From Hermatobates lingyangjiaoensis (Eukaryota > Arthropoda > Insecta > Hemiptera > Hermatobatidae), in assembly GCA_026182355.1 (NCBI GenBank), contig JAPFBL010000171.1:1054001-1118000 (forward strand): 64,000 nucleotides of DNA, written 5' to 3'. Within the stretch, counting starts at the first letter, position 1; each line of letters starts with the position of its first letter. This document shows positions 44,547-56,300 of the stretch, in pieces. A program made the translations under genes and the position numbers. The notes below the pieces were generated by a model that did no database searches, had not been told where the DNA came from, and was given only the letters and a program-made list of their open reading frames with translations.

Positions 44547-45484
44547 ATGAAAGAAATTAAATCTGCATTTGAAGCTGAATCTTTTTTGATGTTTACATAC
44601 GAGATGGAAACCAAACTTAGCTTAAACTTTCTTGATGTAAAAGTAAAGAATAATGAGGAAAAGTAGACGTTCGTCACATCGGTGTTTGTAAAGTCTACGA
44701 ATAGTGGAATATTTTTAAACGCTAAAAGCGATTGACCCGACAGGTACAAGGATGGCATGATAAAAACAGTCATTCGAAAAGCATATAAGACGTCTCCAGT
44801 AGGGAATTGTTGACAGGAAGCAGATAGGCTCAAAGAAGTACTCATTAACAACAGATATAGTAACGGACACTTTGACTCCATCTTAAAAGGTTGCTTCAAC
44901 AAACTTCACGGTAATGATATTCAACATAATCCCGAAAACATAGGCGCAACACATTTAGTATATTATAAAAACCAGTTTTCCGAAGCTTATTAAACCGACG
45001 AACGCATATTAAAAACGATTATGAAGAATAATGCAACATGTCTCAAGCTGAATGACAGATGAGAACTAAGAATTGACGATACCTACTTTGCCACATCAAG
45101 AATGGCCATTAAGAACAACCCGCAAAAGAAAAAACAACATTCCAGAGAACGAATGCTATATACGAGTTTAGTTGCAAACTAAGGCTCACCATGCATCTTG
45201 CATCCGAATGACCCAAAGAGCATGATGCAACAACACACGGAGTAAAATTAAGAAGGGAAATGTTAACGAACAACGTAGTGGTATTAGAACAGGAACATGA
45301 CCACACCAGATTACAAATTTTGGAAGCCATCTTTATCCTGGAAAAACAACCCAGTATTAACAGCCAGGCCAGAAGATTTTCAAAAATTTTAAAACTATAT
45401 GAAGGCAAATCAAAAACAAACCACTCTGGGAGAGGTAAAAAAGTAATTTATTACCATCCCAGATGCAAACAACATGGAAGGTAA
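44547..45484 (+). pseudogene. Penelope-like element, RT thumb to endonuclease tail
   Basis: Forward translation shows the C-terminal half of a Penelope-like polyprotein, with in-frame stops. In order: LSLNFLDVKVKNNEEK, FVTSVFVKSTNSGIFLNAKS, PDRYKDGMIKTVIRKAYKTS, QEADRLKEVLINNRYSNGHF (RT thumb and linker), THLVYYKNQFSEAY, then YFATSRMAIKNNPQ. A frameshift near 45.15 kb moves to YEFSCKLRLTMHLAS and the open tail HGVKLRREMLTNN, HDHTRLQILEAIFILEKQ, PSINSQARRFSKILKLYE, ending at 45484. The join SCKL|RLTMHLA shows that the segment holding the GIY and YIG motifs has been deleted. At least seven stops and the deletion make the copy dead. Flanks: a family F hammerhead at 44501-44530 and a hammerhead-like segment at 45644-45678. 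Confidence 0.85.
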
Positions 45485-45643
45485 CCAATTCACTGGGGGA
45501 ACCTCACCATGCCACTACCTTTCGATAATCTCCCCTATTGTGATTATATGCTATGTTGACTTGGTGTAGTTATTTTAATTATTCTTTACTTTTAGATTTA
45601 CTAATAATTCTACATGTGCTATGAAACTCTGTATGTATAACAT

Positions 45644-45678
45644 CCTTGAAAATGGTCGATGATGACCGAAACATGTCA
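45644..45678 (+). ncRNA. Hammerhead relic at PLE 3' side
   Basis: CTTGAAAATGGTCGATGATG then ACCGAAACATGTC: stem II GGTC/GACC and GAAAC with stem III ACATGT and C at the cleavage position are intact; the first box reads CTTGAAAA instead of CUGANGA. Confidence 0.45.
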
Positions 45679-45856
45679 GATTACAAAACTAAAAATGTTG
45701 GTGAACTTATCTATTTAGTTCCAAACCTATGGAAATCATGTATGAGAAGATTGGACAAATTAATCAGAAAAGGTGTAAAACTAGAATTAGACTCTAGTTT
45801 TAGTAGAGCATATATATATATAGAGTATATATATTATATATACATATAATATATAT

Positions 45857-46020
45857 AACATTTCACTTTAAACATGTGAAATAAAAATTCATGTCTAAAA
45901 CAGAAAAAAAATCAGAAAAATTATTAAGACAGTTAAACCAAAACAAATTGTCTTCTTCAGTATCAGTTGAACTTTGACTAAGACAACTTTGCTTTGGTTT
46001 AAAGATTTTACACATTTTTC
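45857..46020. mobile_element. Diverged family A foldback
   Basis: CATTTCACTTTAAACATGTG and GAAATAAAAATTCATG match the family A end in outline; TTGTCTTCTTCAG (reverse CTGAAGA) and the mirrored AAGACAACTTTGCTTTGGTTT mark a decayed inverted ribozyme pair. Confidence 0.5.
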
Positions 46021-46052
46021 TGATTTCTTACCTGTTTTTGATATATATATAT

Positions 46053-46143
46053 ATAAGTTGGGTTTTTGACTCTGATGAAGACCGCTTGTTACGGTTGAAA
46101 AATCTTAGTCTTGTTTTCCCATTTGTTATCGTGGTTTGATCAT

Positions 46144-46146
<3 letters not shown>
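46053..46146 (+). mobile_element. PLE terminal repeat, family A, single copy
   Basis: Forward copy from GTTGGGTTTTTGACTCTG to GTGGTTTGATCATTGAT, with TA runs at both ends. Confidence 0.85.
46068..46110 (+). ncRNA. Hammerhead, family A, CTGATGA variant
   Basis: GACT, CTGATGA, GACCG/CGGTT stem II, GAA, AAATCT (one mismatch in stem III against AGATCT), T, AGTC. Core intact. Confidence 0.58.
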
Positions 46147-46179
<33 letters not shown>

Positions 46180-46184
46180 TATAT

Positions 46185-47340
46185 AGTCATAACTATTCAA
46201 TATCATTACCTTTTAACTTAAAATCATTTGTAGATAACACCTTAGCTGTAACAGTTATATAAGAATATATGTTATTTAAGGAGTGGCCTACATTTTTTTT
46301 CATAGCAATTGGCTTCTAAAGGTAGAAAAAGAGAAATTCATGAAACTACATTAGATTGAGAATTTCAAGGTTTTTAAAGCATTTTGGACAGATAAATGTA
46401 ATGGAGAAATCCTTAGGGGGGAAATAGGGACAGCTAATTAGATTGGTGGCTCTTTGTGGCAGGTCTATTAGAGCTGCATCTGAAGGGAGTGTGGTTCAGA
46501 GAAATGTGAACACAGGGTGGAGGACATTAGGGTGGAAATTGTATTTGGGAAAGGGCGAATTGAGGGTAAGGGGAATGAAAGGGGGCTAATAGGTCGATTA
46601 GCAAAAAGGGCCTGGGTGCTGAGTCAGAGTACTGCAAGGAGATGATGTCCAAGGCCGAGCAGCTTTGTTTACCACAAAGGGCAGATGTTTCGAAATAGAG
46701 CCAGATGCATCGAACACGAATCTCGGCAATTCGATCTCTTTTAAAGCCTACTTCCTGTAAAAGAGAGCAACCATTAAATGAAAATTCCCCCAAAATACTA
46801 ATAACTTAAATAAATAATGCCTTTAATGTCTCAGAGATATTAGTATATATTAATTTGAAGCTTGTTACATTTATACTGCTTTCTCTACTGGATCACTTTT
46901 AGATCCTACTCATGATAAACAGGGAAAACTAAACACCTAGATCAAATATATATTTGTTTTTATATACAAATATAAGCACAATCTACCAGCACATGAAAGC
47001 TCTTCTGTTATATCTGATTAAGAAATATTACGCATTGAAAATTAATTATCACTCTTTCATTTAAGTTAATATTCATAAACTTTCACATGTTCAAGATGTT
47101 ATAACATACATTTCACTTCAAAAACGGAACAAAGTAATAATATAATTACGAATAATATAAACTTCAATATAAACACAAAATATATAAACACAATAAGGAC
47201 AAACAGATTTTAAAAGCGACTTCGTTTTGTTAGTACTACTTAATTTGGTTTCCATATTACAAGTGTTAAAAAGTAAACAATTAGTTTTTTACGTGCTAAT
47301 ACAATGGATGACATTCTTAAGTAAAATGGATAAACAAATA
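46185..47340. other. Unique DNA with purine-rich island
   Basis: The stretch 46380-46760 is G/A-rich and GC-richer than its flanks, with GCTAATTAGATTGG and GTCGATTAGC motifs and no domain in its 88-codon minus-strand frame. It may be regulatory; nothing else recognised. Confidence 0.4.
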
Positions 47341-47376
47341 ATAGTCTCCACACAAATGAAGTTTTATTCAACAACA

Positions 47377-47412
47377 ACAACGCGTTTCGAACACTTTGTG
47401 TTCATCATCAGG
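47377..47412 (-). ncRNA. Hammerhead, family D, left copy
   Basis: Minus strand: CTGATGA, stem II GAACAC-AAA-GTGTTC (six pairs), GAAACGCGTT with stem III ACGCGT and T at the cleavage position. Stem I is not evident next to the core. Confidence 0.6.
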
Positions 47413-47478
47413 AAGACACCAAAGGATGTGGTGATGAAGGGTTGGTCCAGTGAAAACAAACACATCCTTTGGTGTTTT

Positions 47479-47513
47479 CCTGATGATGAACACAAAGTGT
47501 TCGAAACGCGTTG
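47479..47513 (+). ncRNA. Hammerhead, family D, right copy
   Basis: Same core as the left copy on the opposite strand, unchanged in all core and stem II positions. Confidence 0.6.
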
Positions 47514-48116
47514 TTGTTGTTGTTGAATAAAACTTCATTTGTGTGGAGACTTTTATTTGTTTATCCATTTTACCTCAGAATGAGTAAATACCACACAATT
47601 ACGGCTTGCACAACTAATGATTTAATGGACATATTTCATTCATCAAGTAACTATGTTCAAACAAATAAAGATTTTCAAGTTATAAAGTTGAAAATTCTTT
47701 AAGGCACTCACAGTCAATAACAGTATTATGAACAGTGTATGGTTTCAAGTATTGTGTAAATCGTTAAAGCTCACGTGAAGAATTAAAGTTAAAGCGTGAA
47801 GGTGATCACATGGATGACTCAATTGTATCCATGTAATATGTAGACGATCATATGTTACACAGAATGCCTTTTGAAGCCCATGCGAAAGCCAAATGGCGTG
47901 AACTTAACGGTTTATTTCCCTGTCTAGTTAATACTAAACACGTAATAGTTATTCAGAAATATCTAAACTAAACTTGAACATCAAACCTGAACTGGAGTAA
48001 TCGAAAGCAATTGGGGCAGATGGAATCTAACAAATACAAGCAACTAATGAGCTGTACAATCCTTTATTGTTTGGTATTTACTTATGATTAGAATGAGAGA
48101 AAGAGAAAAACAGATC

Positions 48117-48430
48117 TCCACAAAAAAGATGTTATAATGTAAGGCATTTCGAAAACTTCGTTTCATCGTTACATTTTAAATAGAAAATATAAAACTGAAC
48201 CAAAATATAAGCTAAAAAGACTTATATACTTGCCTTAGTAAACTAAGTGTTACAAGGCTGCATTAATATACTAAGGAAGGTAGTGTAACGCTTTTTAGTT
48301 TATACTTTGTTTGAGTTTTCAGTATACAGTTCAACATTTGCAGTTCTATTTTATATTGTATATGTATCCTGAAAATGAACATTAAATTTTCGAAACGCGT
48401 CATTTTATAAAAACTTTTGTGTGGAGACCC
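48117..48430. mobile_element. PLE family D inverted pair, old
   Basis: Minus-strand relic at 48117-48170 (ACGATGAAACGAAG, TTTTCGAAATG) and plus-strand relic at 48366-48430 (CCTGAAAATGAACATT, TTCGAAACGCGTC, TTTTGTGTGGAGACC) flank about 195 bases. The TTTTGTGTGGAGA tail identifies family D. Confidence 0.6.
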
Positions 48431-48434
48431 GGTT

Positions 48435-50335
48435 CTTTTCCCCTCATTCTAAAAAAAAGAGCAATTACACCTACTATAAGGTGTCAAAACATATGTCCTC
48501 AGAGTCATTTAAACAGTTAACTCCTATTTAAAATACATTTATACCAATTTATATTGATGAAATTCCATTGAAAGTTTGGTCGCCAATCTGTAATCAATAT
48601 GTAAGCTGCCTGAGGTACTGGTCCATCGTTTCGTTACACAACACGTATAGCTGATGTAGCACACTTCTTATTAACCTGATACTCACTTTATATATCTTAT
48701 GTTAATATTTAAACATATTTATTTTTTTAAAATCAGTTCTTACCTAGTAAAAGGTTTTCTGAAAATAGCTCTGAATAAAATGGAAATAGAAGAGGAATTA
48801 TTGGGAGTGCATCCACAAAGTTGTGGACTTCATGGACACATCTTAACTGTCCAGCACACTCGAGAGGTCTACAAAACACTAAAAAGAGAATTACAGTCAT
48901 GAATTATCTGCAGTAGTTATCTAGAAGTGCTCTCAAGAAAACTCAGACACACGACTCAGCCGTAGGTTATCCATTAGCAGCTGTGTACACCAGCCGATAA
49001 ACTTACCCAACATAAAAACTCAGTTTATGAATCAATTTTACATTATTTATCCATTGGTTTATTTTATATAAAGTTTTTTTAATTGAACAATATTATTTGT
49101 TCAATTTTATAACTTACTATAGTTTGAAAGCAACCATTTTTTTTGTAATTTATAGATTATATACTATAACTACAAATGACGTTTTTTTTTTTGTACAAAC
49201 AGTCTCTCCATTTATTTCATTACCTGTAAGCTATTTAATCTGTAACTTTAAAAATTTTATAAATACCTACATGTTTTTATTCCTAGTTTTTAATTTTTTA
49301 TTTTATATGAATATTAAAACATTACCAAAAGTAGTGTCATTAAATATCATTATAAGTAATGAACATTTATAACATTTATATAACTTCATTTTACCCAAAT
49401 ATGTGTGGATGCATCATCACTTTAGAGTTATGTATCTCCTACTTCTTTATATATCTTTATATATCCCTTTTATACCCTGTACATAATAATAATTGATCGT
49501 AGAAAGTACAGTTCTACCTGGTGACGCCCGATAATTTAAAATCTATTACTGTACCAGAAAATAGTCCTCAAAATACAATAGTTTCTCATAAAATATGTTT
49601 TGAAGAGATTAATAATAATTAATATATTATTATTTTTTAAAATAATTATCCCAAAATTTCATAAATTTTAAATTAAATCTCTCTCACATGTAAATAAAAC
49701 AGCTCCCTGACCTTCAGTAGAACCTTCAAATCTATTAACACTCTTCCTCCATCAAACTTAACAGAGAGATAAATTTTCATTCAACTGCAAAGAATGAAAA
49801 ATAATATAAAATATAAAATTTTATTCATTTCCTTTAGAATGACTATACTAATTCATAATTAGTGAAAAGAGGAGACACAATAACTATAAAAAAAATTGAA
49901 TGTTTGTCGTGATTGGAATTTTTTGTCGAAAAAAAGACGTATTTTTAAGGTGTTCTTTACAAAAATTAGAGCAACAAATTTATTATAGTTTAAAAGTAAT
50001 AATTTTATTTGGTAATTTATAGATCATATACTATACCTATGGATGGAGTTTTTTTTTGTTCAAAATGAATTGCAAGTAATTTGGAAAAAAAAAGTGTCCA
50101 AGGTGTGAAGGTGCCGGCCGTTCTCCAGCCTGTCAAGCTAATTAAAGAATCGCCCCAACTCTCCGCCAACACTGCTTTAGCCTCCTCATTTATTTTTACT
50201 TTTAGCCCTCTTTTTTATCTTCATTTTTTTTAAACTCAATTCAAATTTTTTTTTTTTTTCATTTATCTACTTCCTAACAGAAGTTTTATTTCAAATGCGA
50301 TAACTGACATGAAAAAATACCTTTTATTTGATAGT
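48435..50335. other. AT-rich DNA with a dispersed direct repeat
   Basis: About 85 bases at 49115-49200 recur at 49978-50062 (GTAATTTATAGATYATATAC and neighbours). A 67-codon frame at 48699-48902 reads GVHPQSCGLHGHILTVQHTR near its end but matches no family I can name. A small GC-richer patch with AAGCTAATTAAAG lies at 50.09-50.19 kb. Confidence 0.4.
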
Positions 50336-50340
50336 ACTAT

Positions 50341-50470
50341 AAAAAGATTTCACATAAACACGTGAAACAAAAATCAATGATCAAACTACAATAAGAAAAT
50401 GGGAAAACAAGACTAAGATCTTTCAACCGTAACAAACGGTCTTCGTCAGAGTCAAAAACCCAACTGAAAC
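50341..50470 (-). mobile_element. PLE terminal repeat, family A, after endonuclease
   Basis: Reversed copy with the complete terminus (AAAGATTTCACATAAACACG) and ribozyme. It lies downstream of the endonuclease fragment on the same strand, the arrangement expected for ORF end followed by the 3' terminal repeat. Confidence 0.85.
50411..50453 (-). ncRNA. Hammerhead ribozyme, family A, best copy
   Basis: Minus strand: GACT, CTGACGA, stem II GACCG/CGGTT with loop TTTGTTA, GAA, stem III AGATCT, T, AGTC. Stem I, II, III and all core bases are present. Confidence 0.7.
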
Positions 50471-50616
50471 ACTAGATGCAGAAAACATCTGGTTGAGAAG
50501 AGTAGGAGGGAAAAGTGGTATTTTAAAAGGGTGAAAGCGCAGGAAAGGACTAATGTCCAGAAAGGGATGTTTGGGGAAACAAAGAAGTACAGTAAGAAAG
50601 AGTAAAAAACTATCCG

Positions 50617-51012
50617 CTAGCTGAAAACCCTCTTAGAAGAGGTTATTACCCTCGTAACGAAAGTATCAAGTTTGAAGAAACCGTTACTAATGTTTATAAT
50701 ATTTGATCTATTAAATTTAATTAGAGACGATTCCATAATATTTCTTAACAACATTGATTTTTCATAGGTAATAAATTTAGCTCCTATCCAATCAATATGA
50801 TGATTTTCATTTTTTATATGCAAGAATAAAGCACTACTTTTTTCCTGTCTACTTACGTTGTATTGATGTTGTTTTACACGTGTCTTTAATGATTTACCAG
50901 TTTGACCAACATAAATGTCATGGCAATTTTTGCACGGAAACAGACAGCATATACAAACAGATTTTTGGGTTATCAGTGGGTACTGATGTTTAACTAGTTC
51001 ATGCCAGTATTG
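50617..51012 (-). pseudogene. PLE GIY-YIG endonuclease fragment
   Basis: An uninterrupted minus-strand frame of 131 codons runs from just below a TAA at 51013-51015 to a TAG at 50617. It reads QKSVCICCLFPCKNCHDIYV, GQTGKSLKTRVKQHQYNVSR, SSALFLHIKNENHHIDW, MLLRNIMESSLIKFNRS and INISNGFFKLDTFV. These fit the Penelope-type GIY-YIG nuclease: CxxC insertion before the YxG-x-TG motif, paired His region before IDW, and the catalytic Glu in the MESSLI segment. The GIY tripeptide itself is degraded (SVCI). The RT upstream is missing. Downstream comes a family A terminal repeat. A close relative lies at 62066-62436. Confidence 0.85.
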
Positions 51013-51019
51013 TTATAAC

Positions 51020-53030
51020 TGAATTGTTAAAACAGTGTACTAACAAACAAGAAAGCATAGTTAAATATATTAACTCATGAGTTATGCAAACAGGAAATGC
51101 CCAATGGACAATTCTGTTTGGTCTAATCGACCCCCACCTTTAGATTACAATGTAAGTGTTGTGATAATGAACTCTGGATATTACAGCCAACCCAAATAAA
51201 GTAGTACGCAAATTGGAGGCAACCAGCGAAAGTCAATTCCGAATCTGCAACGTAATTTAATACGGTTTGATAAAACATTTGCTGCCTACTTATATTAAAA
51301 TTAATTATTAATATACTTTATATAATAAAATTTGCTTACTCTTCAAAACAGAATCAGTTGTGAAAACCTAAATATTAGTTTTTAATACGACGTCTGAACA
51401 GGTTGTAAAATTTAGAATTTTTTGTTTACAATGAAATTCAAACAGTCTTTCTCTATTCGGCCCTATGATGAGTATATCAACAATCCCATTTACAATCCTC
51501 AAGGAAATTGAGATTTAATTACTATTGCCAATAATTAAATTACTGATTAGTAATAGCAGTACTAACGTACTATTACTAGTAAACGTACTAGTACTAACAC
51601 AGTACTAATTTATTTGTGAGTACTAACTTCATATTGCATTTCATTTCGCAAATTACAATCAGCAGTAAAGAACCCGCTTAACAAATAATAATATTAGACT
51701 AAACCTCAATAGGCATGTTAATGCAATGCGAAAGAATCAGTGCTAAGGAAAAACAACATAATCTATAAAAATGTTTGTTTTTATAGGTAAAAAAATTTTA
51801 TTTTCTTGATTTACTCTCTATTAACCCTATTGATTTTTTTAATTAAGTCTCGTTTAATCACATTTGTTTTTGAAAAGAAATATGCATCACTAAATAATAT
51901 TTTCTCTTTTTACTAATTACCTAGACAACCAGTACATTAAAATGGTTTCCTTCTTTTATGCTTTCATTTTTTTATCACAAATAGAGATTTATATTCCTTT
52001 CAAATATTTTTTCCAAATAACATTTCGCTTTCACCATAATTTTTCATACATTTCCAAATATTTAACAAATTTTGTAAAATATTATATATTATCAATATAT
52101 AGCTATGTCATCAAAAATTATTTATATAATGCTGATTTGAATTATTTTTATATTGTGCAAACTATTTCTGTTTCCAATGATTCATTTAACAGGCTAATTA
52201 TCTTTATGAATATATTTATGTTAAGTGGTCTAGCACTTCTGATAATACTTTTCCTTCAGAACTATATGTAATATTAAGGGATGTAATGTAGAAAAAAACA
52301 TAATATTGAATCTAATGAACATTGGAGACAAGCAAACGTATTGCAGAATTATTTTAGAGTATGCAATTATTATTTTTTGTTAAAATTTTTTTTATTAAAT
52401 GATATTCATAACGGTTCCCAATCATTCTTGAAATTTTCCTCCAACAACTTATTCAATTTTGGAAGTAAATTTGTTTGTATATGATGAAGGTAAATCATTT
52501 TTCAAGTGATGGATTGTTCTTGTTTTTCCTAATGTAATCAAATTACTAAAAGAAATGTCTGGTAATCGTTATGTGATAAAGAATAGCTGGAAGGAAAATT
52601 GGTTTTTCTTTTCCTCAAGTGTATAGTAAAACATATCCGTCACGACATTGCAAAAAACTGATAGATCTCTCCTGAGTGAGTACTAAGCACAAATTGGATT
52701 TCATAATGCTTTATTGAACTGGTTGGGAGAACTTACATATACTATGGTACCATATATACTATATATACTACATATACTATGGTATACTATGGTATGTGAC
52801 ACAGACATTTTGAGTACACAACACTCTCTCATATATCCATTGACAAAGACATATATACATCGAAAATAGATGTTAAGAGAGAACTTCAAAACATGTAAAT
52901 CCATAAAAATCTTAAACAACATTTTTTTCATGATTACTGAACTGTATTTGAAGTAACAAAGCAAAAAAAATAGTTTTGACAAGTTGTTTCAAATTTTATT
53001 TTAATACAAGGAACAACAATTAAAATTATC
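51020..53030. other. Unique AT-rich DNA, no gene seen
   Basis: A 109-codon Phe/Tyr/Ile-rich forward frame at 51942-52271 looks like translated AT-rich DNA. A TACTATGG minisatellite occurs at 52738-52798. Confidence 0.45.
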
Positions 53031-53039
53031 CCTGTCAAT

Positions 53040-53320
53040 CATGTTCAGTGAATTATTTTCAATAACTATTGTTATAATTTCTGAGTGACACAAAGGGTCA
53101 GGGGTAGTCTAGTTTATATATAATACATTTGTCATAGGCGAGCACGCAAGACACTTGCTACCCTGGCTCCAATTTTGGAAATATAGTGATAATTTTCTTT
53201 TATTTAACATTTTTCAGGTAATGGACAATATATATTTAATTTAGGTCTCTACCTCCACGGAAAATGGGTGAACAAACAAACAAACAAACAAACTCACGAA
53301 CTTTATGTATATAGATTCAG
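53040..53320. other. Possible decayed element end with (ACAA)n
   Basis: CGGAAAATGGGTGAACAAACAAAC followed by six ACAA units and TTTATGTATATAGATTC resembles the termini of several invertebrate retroelements. No coding part was seen, so class is unknown. Confidence 0.35.
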
Positions 53321-56300
53321 CAACTGTTTTAGAAAGTTTAAAAAACAGAATTAGAAAAGTTGTTTGCAGAGTTCGTGATATATTAAGAATGAAAGTTTTA
53401 ACTATTTCATTATGTATCTGTTTTAATTCAGATTAAGATGAAATCTGTTTTGAGGCCTAATTAAATTCAATGAATGCTAGATAGAATGAGAACTAGATTT
53501 GATTTTGAATATTAAACTCAGAGAGCGTGTGTAAGTCGTAGTTAGTATGGGGTTGCAGGCGACCTCTGCGGCTCTGGGTCTGTTGAACTTAGCTAGAACA
53601 GGGCAGGGTTTTGATTAAGCGACGCCCGCGGCTCCATACGAATTCTAGGCCCGTGGGAGCTTTGTCTTCGTTGTCGGGTCGCTCTGAGAAAGCCCAGCCC
53701 TCTTCTCTTTCCTGTCTAAAACAACTTCTTTACTTCTTACATGTTAATACTCCTTTTTAAAGGTCATGTCTTCTTTGCTCCCACAACTTTCATCTGGACC
53801 ATATTAGAGTACGAGTATCCTCTAACCATCTCTAACCACTTCGTATCAATGATTGCCAACATCATATCAAAGCCAAAACTTTTAAAACGTTAAACAGAGT
53901 CACAACACTACGTAAATAAGTATGTTGGCCACTTAAGTACACAGCTACTCACTTCTGCTGATGAGTAGATAATTCATTCAAACAATTACATGTGTTGCTT
54001 GTAACCTTAATAATGTAAATGTCTAACTCTAGTAACTCTGGCTGTTACTCTAAATTTATCTTCTTCCAAATTTAATTAATTTCGGTACTTACAATATTAT
54101 GAAAGAGATAAACTATAAATAAGCAATGCCACTTAAAAAATGCATGTACAAATGTATGTATGAATAAATAAAGGATATTAGATATTGAAATACATTTCTT
54201 GCAGCAATCTTTAATTCAGTTATTAAAGTTCCGTAAATATGGTTTTGATTCAGAATTATAAACCAGTTTCGTAAATTTGTCTTAAGCACTCTCTGATACT
54301 TAAGTTACATTTGCACTGAGAATTTTCATTATAACATAAAAACATTTGGTGTTTTCTAAAAAAAATAACTTTTTATTTATACAATTAAATTTCAATTATT
54401 GTTCAACAATCCAGACATTTTTTTTTAAATATTTATTATAGGAGCTTTTTATCAGTTCACTTATTTTACTCTGTTATGCATTATATGCATCCGTAACTCT
54501 TTGTTGATTAACTTGTTAAGTAATCCATCGACTCTCAGGTTGGTTAACTCCTAACCTAAAAGGGTTGCCCAGCGTTTAATTTATCCATCGAAAGCTGTTA
54601 CTGATATAAATCTGTAGCTCTCATGTAGGATGAAAGCTCTCTAGACAAATGAACGCTCAATGACAGATAAAAAGCTCTTTCTTTAGCTTTTGTTGTCTGT
54701 ATTATCTAAATTTAGTTCAATTAAGAGGATTTGTAATTATGAAATATTAGAATTTGATATAACTATTATTAATGCTTTAAAACAAGCGCATTAACAATTA
54801 ACAAGAAACAAAACATTAGATTTGATGTTTTAAAGCTAAATACGAGCTATTAGAGGAAAATAGCAAGTAAAGTGTTGGAATGGCAGTTGGAATGGGAAGG
54901 AGAGGAAAGGTGTAGTGAACGACTCAGAAAGCTAGACAAAACAAACTTGCGGTCTCTCTCGGCAGGCTCCGCTAACTTCTGGCAACCATTAGACAACTCT
55001 CTTCTATTTATTGTATTTCCTATCACCCCCATTAAACACCTAATTTCTCTTACTTTCTCGCCTCTAGTTTTCTTTTCTTAAAACTTATTATATTCAAGGA
55101 AAATCCGTATTTCACCTGTTCAAATTTGAAATGATAAAACAAGAAATAACAATCGCTATTTAAATTTTTATCTATTTATTCTTGGTGAGATTTAAAGGTG
55201 ATGATGAAAATTTTTGTTTATAAGTATTTTTGTTTTTGAACGTGACTCAGCACATGGCTAACATGGATGAAATAAATAAAATTAATCATGATGACGTGGG
55301 GCCTTGTTGACAGAATGACGGGATTTGCAAATAAAGGCCTATACGGTGGGGAGGTGTAAATGGTGCCTGAAATCTAATATAGATGGTAATGGATGGGGCT
55401 GAACTGTTATAGAGGGGATGAGGCTACCTTGCCAGAGTGGCAAACAATCAGCAGGGGAGGGCAGGCCTTGAGCATGACACCGTGTCCCTCGGCAGCCAAG
55501 TGACCATCTGCTGCTGTCACGTCACTCTTCTAGTCAAAATTTACCATGACAACATCAACTAGAGTTACGGAAAGGTACTTAGATTACTAGGAAGCTATAC
55601 AAACATTAGAATGTATTACAACAGTTGTGCGTTTTGCCACCTGGTGTGCCATCTCTTTAGCTCATCTACCAATAATCATACATGACATCCGAAAGTATCT
55701 AAAAAAAAACAAAGAATTAAAATAGCTGTCAGAATGTATTCGTTTTACCTATTGAGGGAAATAGGTCATTTATAATACTGTTGTACACCTCACAGTAGGT
55801 TTGATGTTTGATACTTCTGCTCTATCCTTTCAAAAAATCAGAATTGCATTTCTAGTTTAAACTGACAGCCATGCATTCACCAGTATTATCAAACAACCCA
55901 GATTTCCAAAATCAAACCATGAGAAAATTCCCTTTTGTTCGGTTTTTATTCAAAATACCCCAATGTTTTCCAAAAACAGTTTTTGTTTTCCAAAATGGTT
56001 CTCTTTTGCCTATATAAATGTTTTATAGGATAAATGTTCTATCTAAACAGCAAGTTTGGATTTAAAAGAATAGTTACAAATAATAAAGTGATCAATATTA
56101 ATTTTCTTTATGATATTCTGCCCTTTTATTAAAGAAAAATCACCACAATGACAATGACAATAAAAGTATGGACATTACAACCTGTTAGTGCTATGAATCC
56201 AGCGAATGAATGAACAAAAAGTTTACTACCAACGTCATATTAAAAAATGAACATTTATTAAAGATAATTTGGACAAGTTGTTTAACATTTATCCCGGTAT

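Larger units (their letters stand above)
47344..47550. mobile_element. PLE family D inverted pair, near 90-bp arms
   Basis: Arms 47344-47430 and 47461-47550 mirror each other from GTCTCCACACAAATGAAG through (CAA)n, the ribozyme, and GACACCAAAGGATGTG. The 30-base centre is unique. Differences are a one-unit change in the CAA run and a few substitutions, so the inversion is recent. The long frames on both strands here are products of the palindrome. Confidence 0.88.

Noticed and set aside
44543..44902. 119-codon minus-strand ORF
   Set aside because: It is the antisense shadow of the Penelope-like RT remnant, which has clear family motifs on the plus strand.
47227..47568. Two ORFs of 99 and 66 codons on opposite strands with the same peptide
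   Set aside because: They arise from translating the inverted family D ribozyme repeat; the shared peptide reflects the palindrome.
48699..48902. 67-codon ORF with a Cys/His-containing end
   Set aside because: I considered an integrase or zinc-finger fragment, but spacing of Cys and His does not match a family I know.
51942..52271. 109-codon hydrophobic ORF resembling a membrane protein
   Set aside because: Phe/Tyr/Ile/Asn richness is what AT-rich DNA gives on translation; no family motif.
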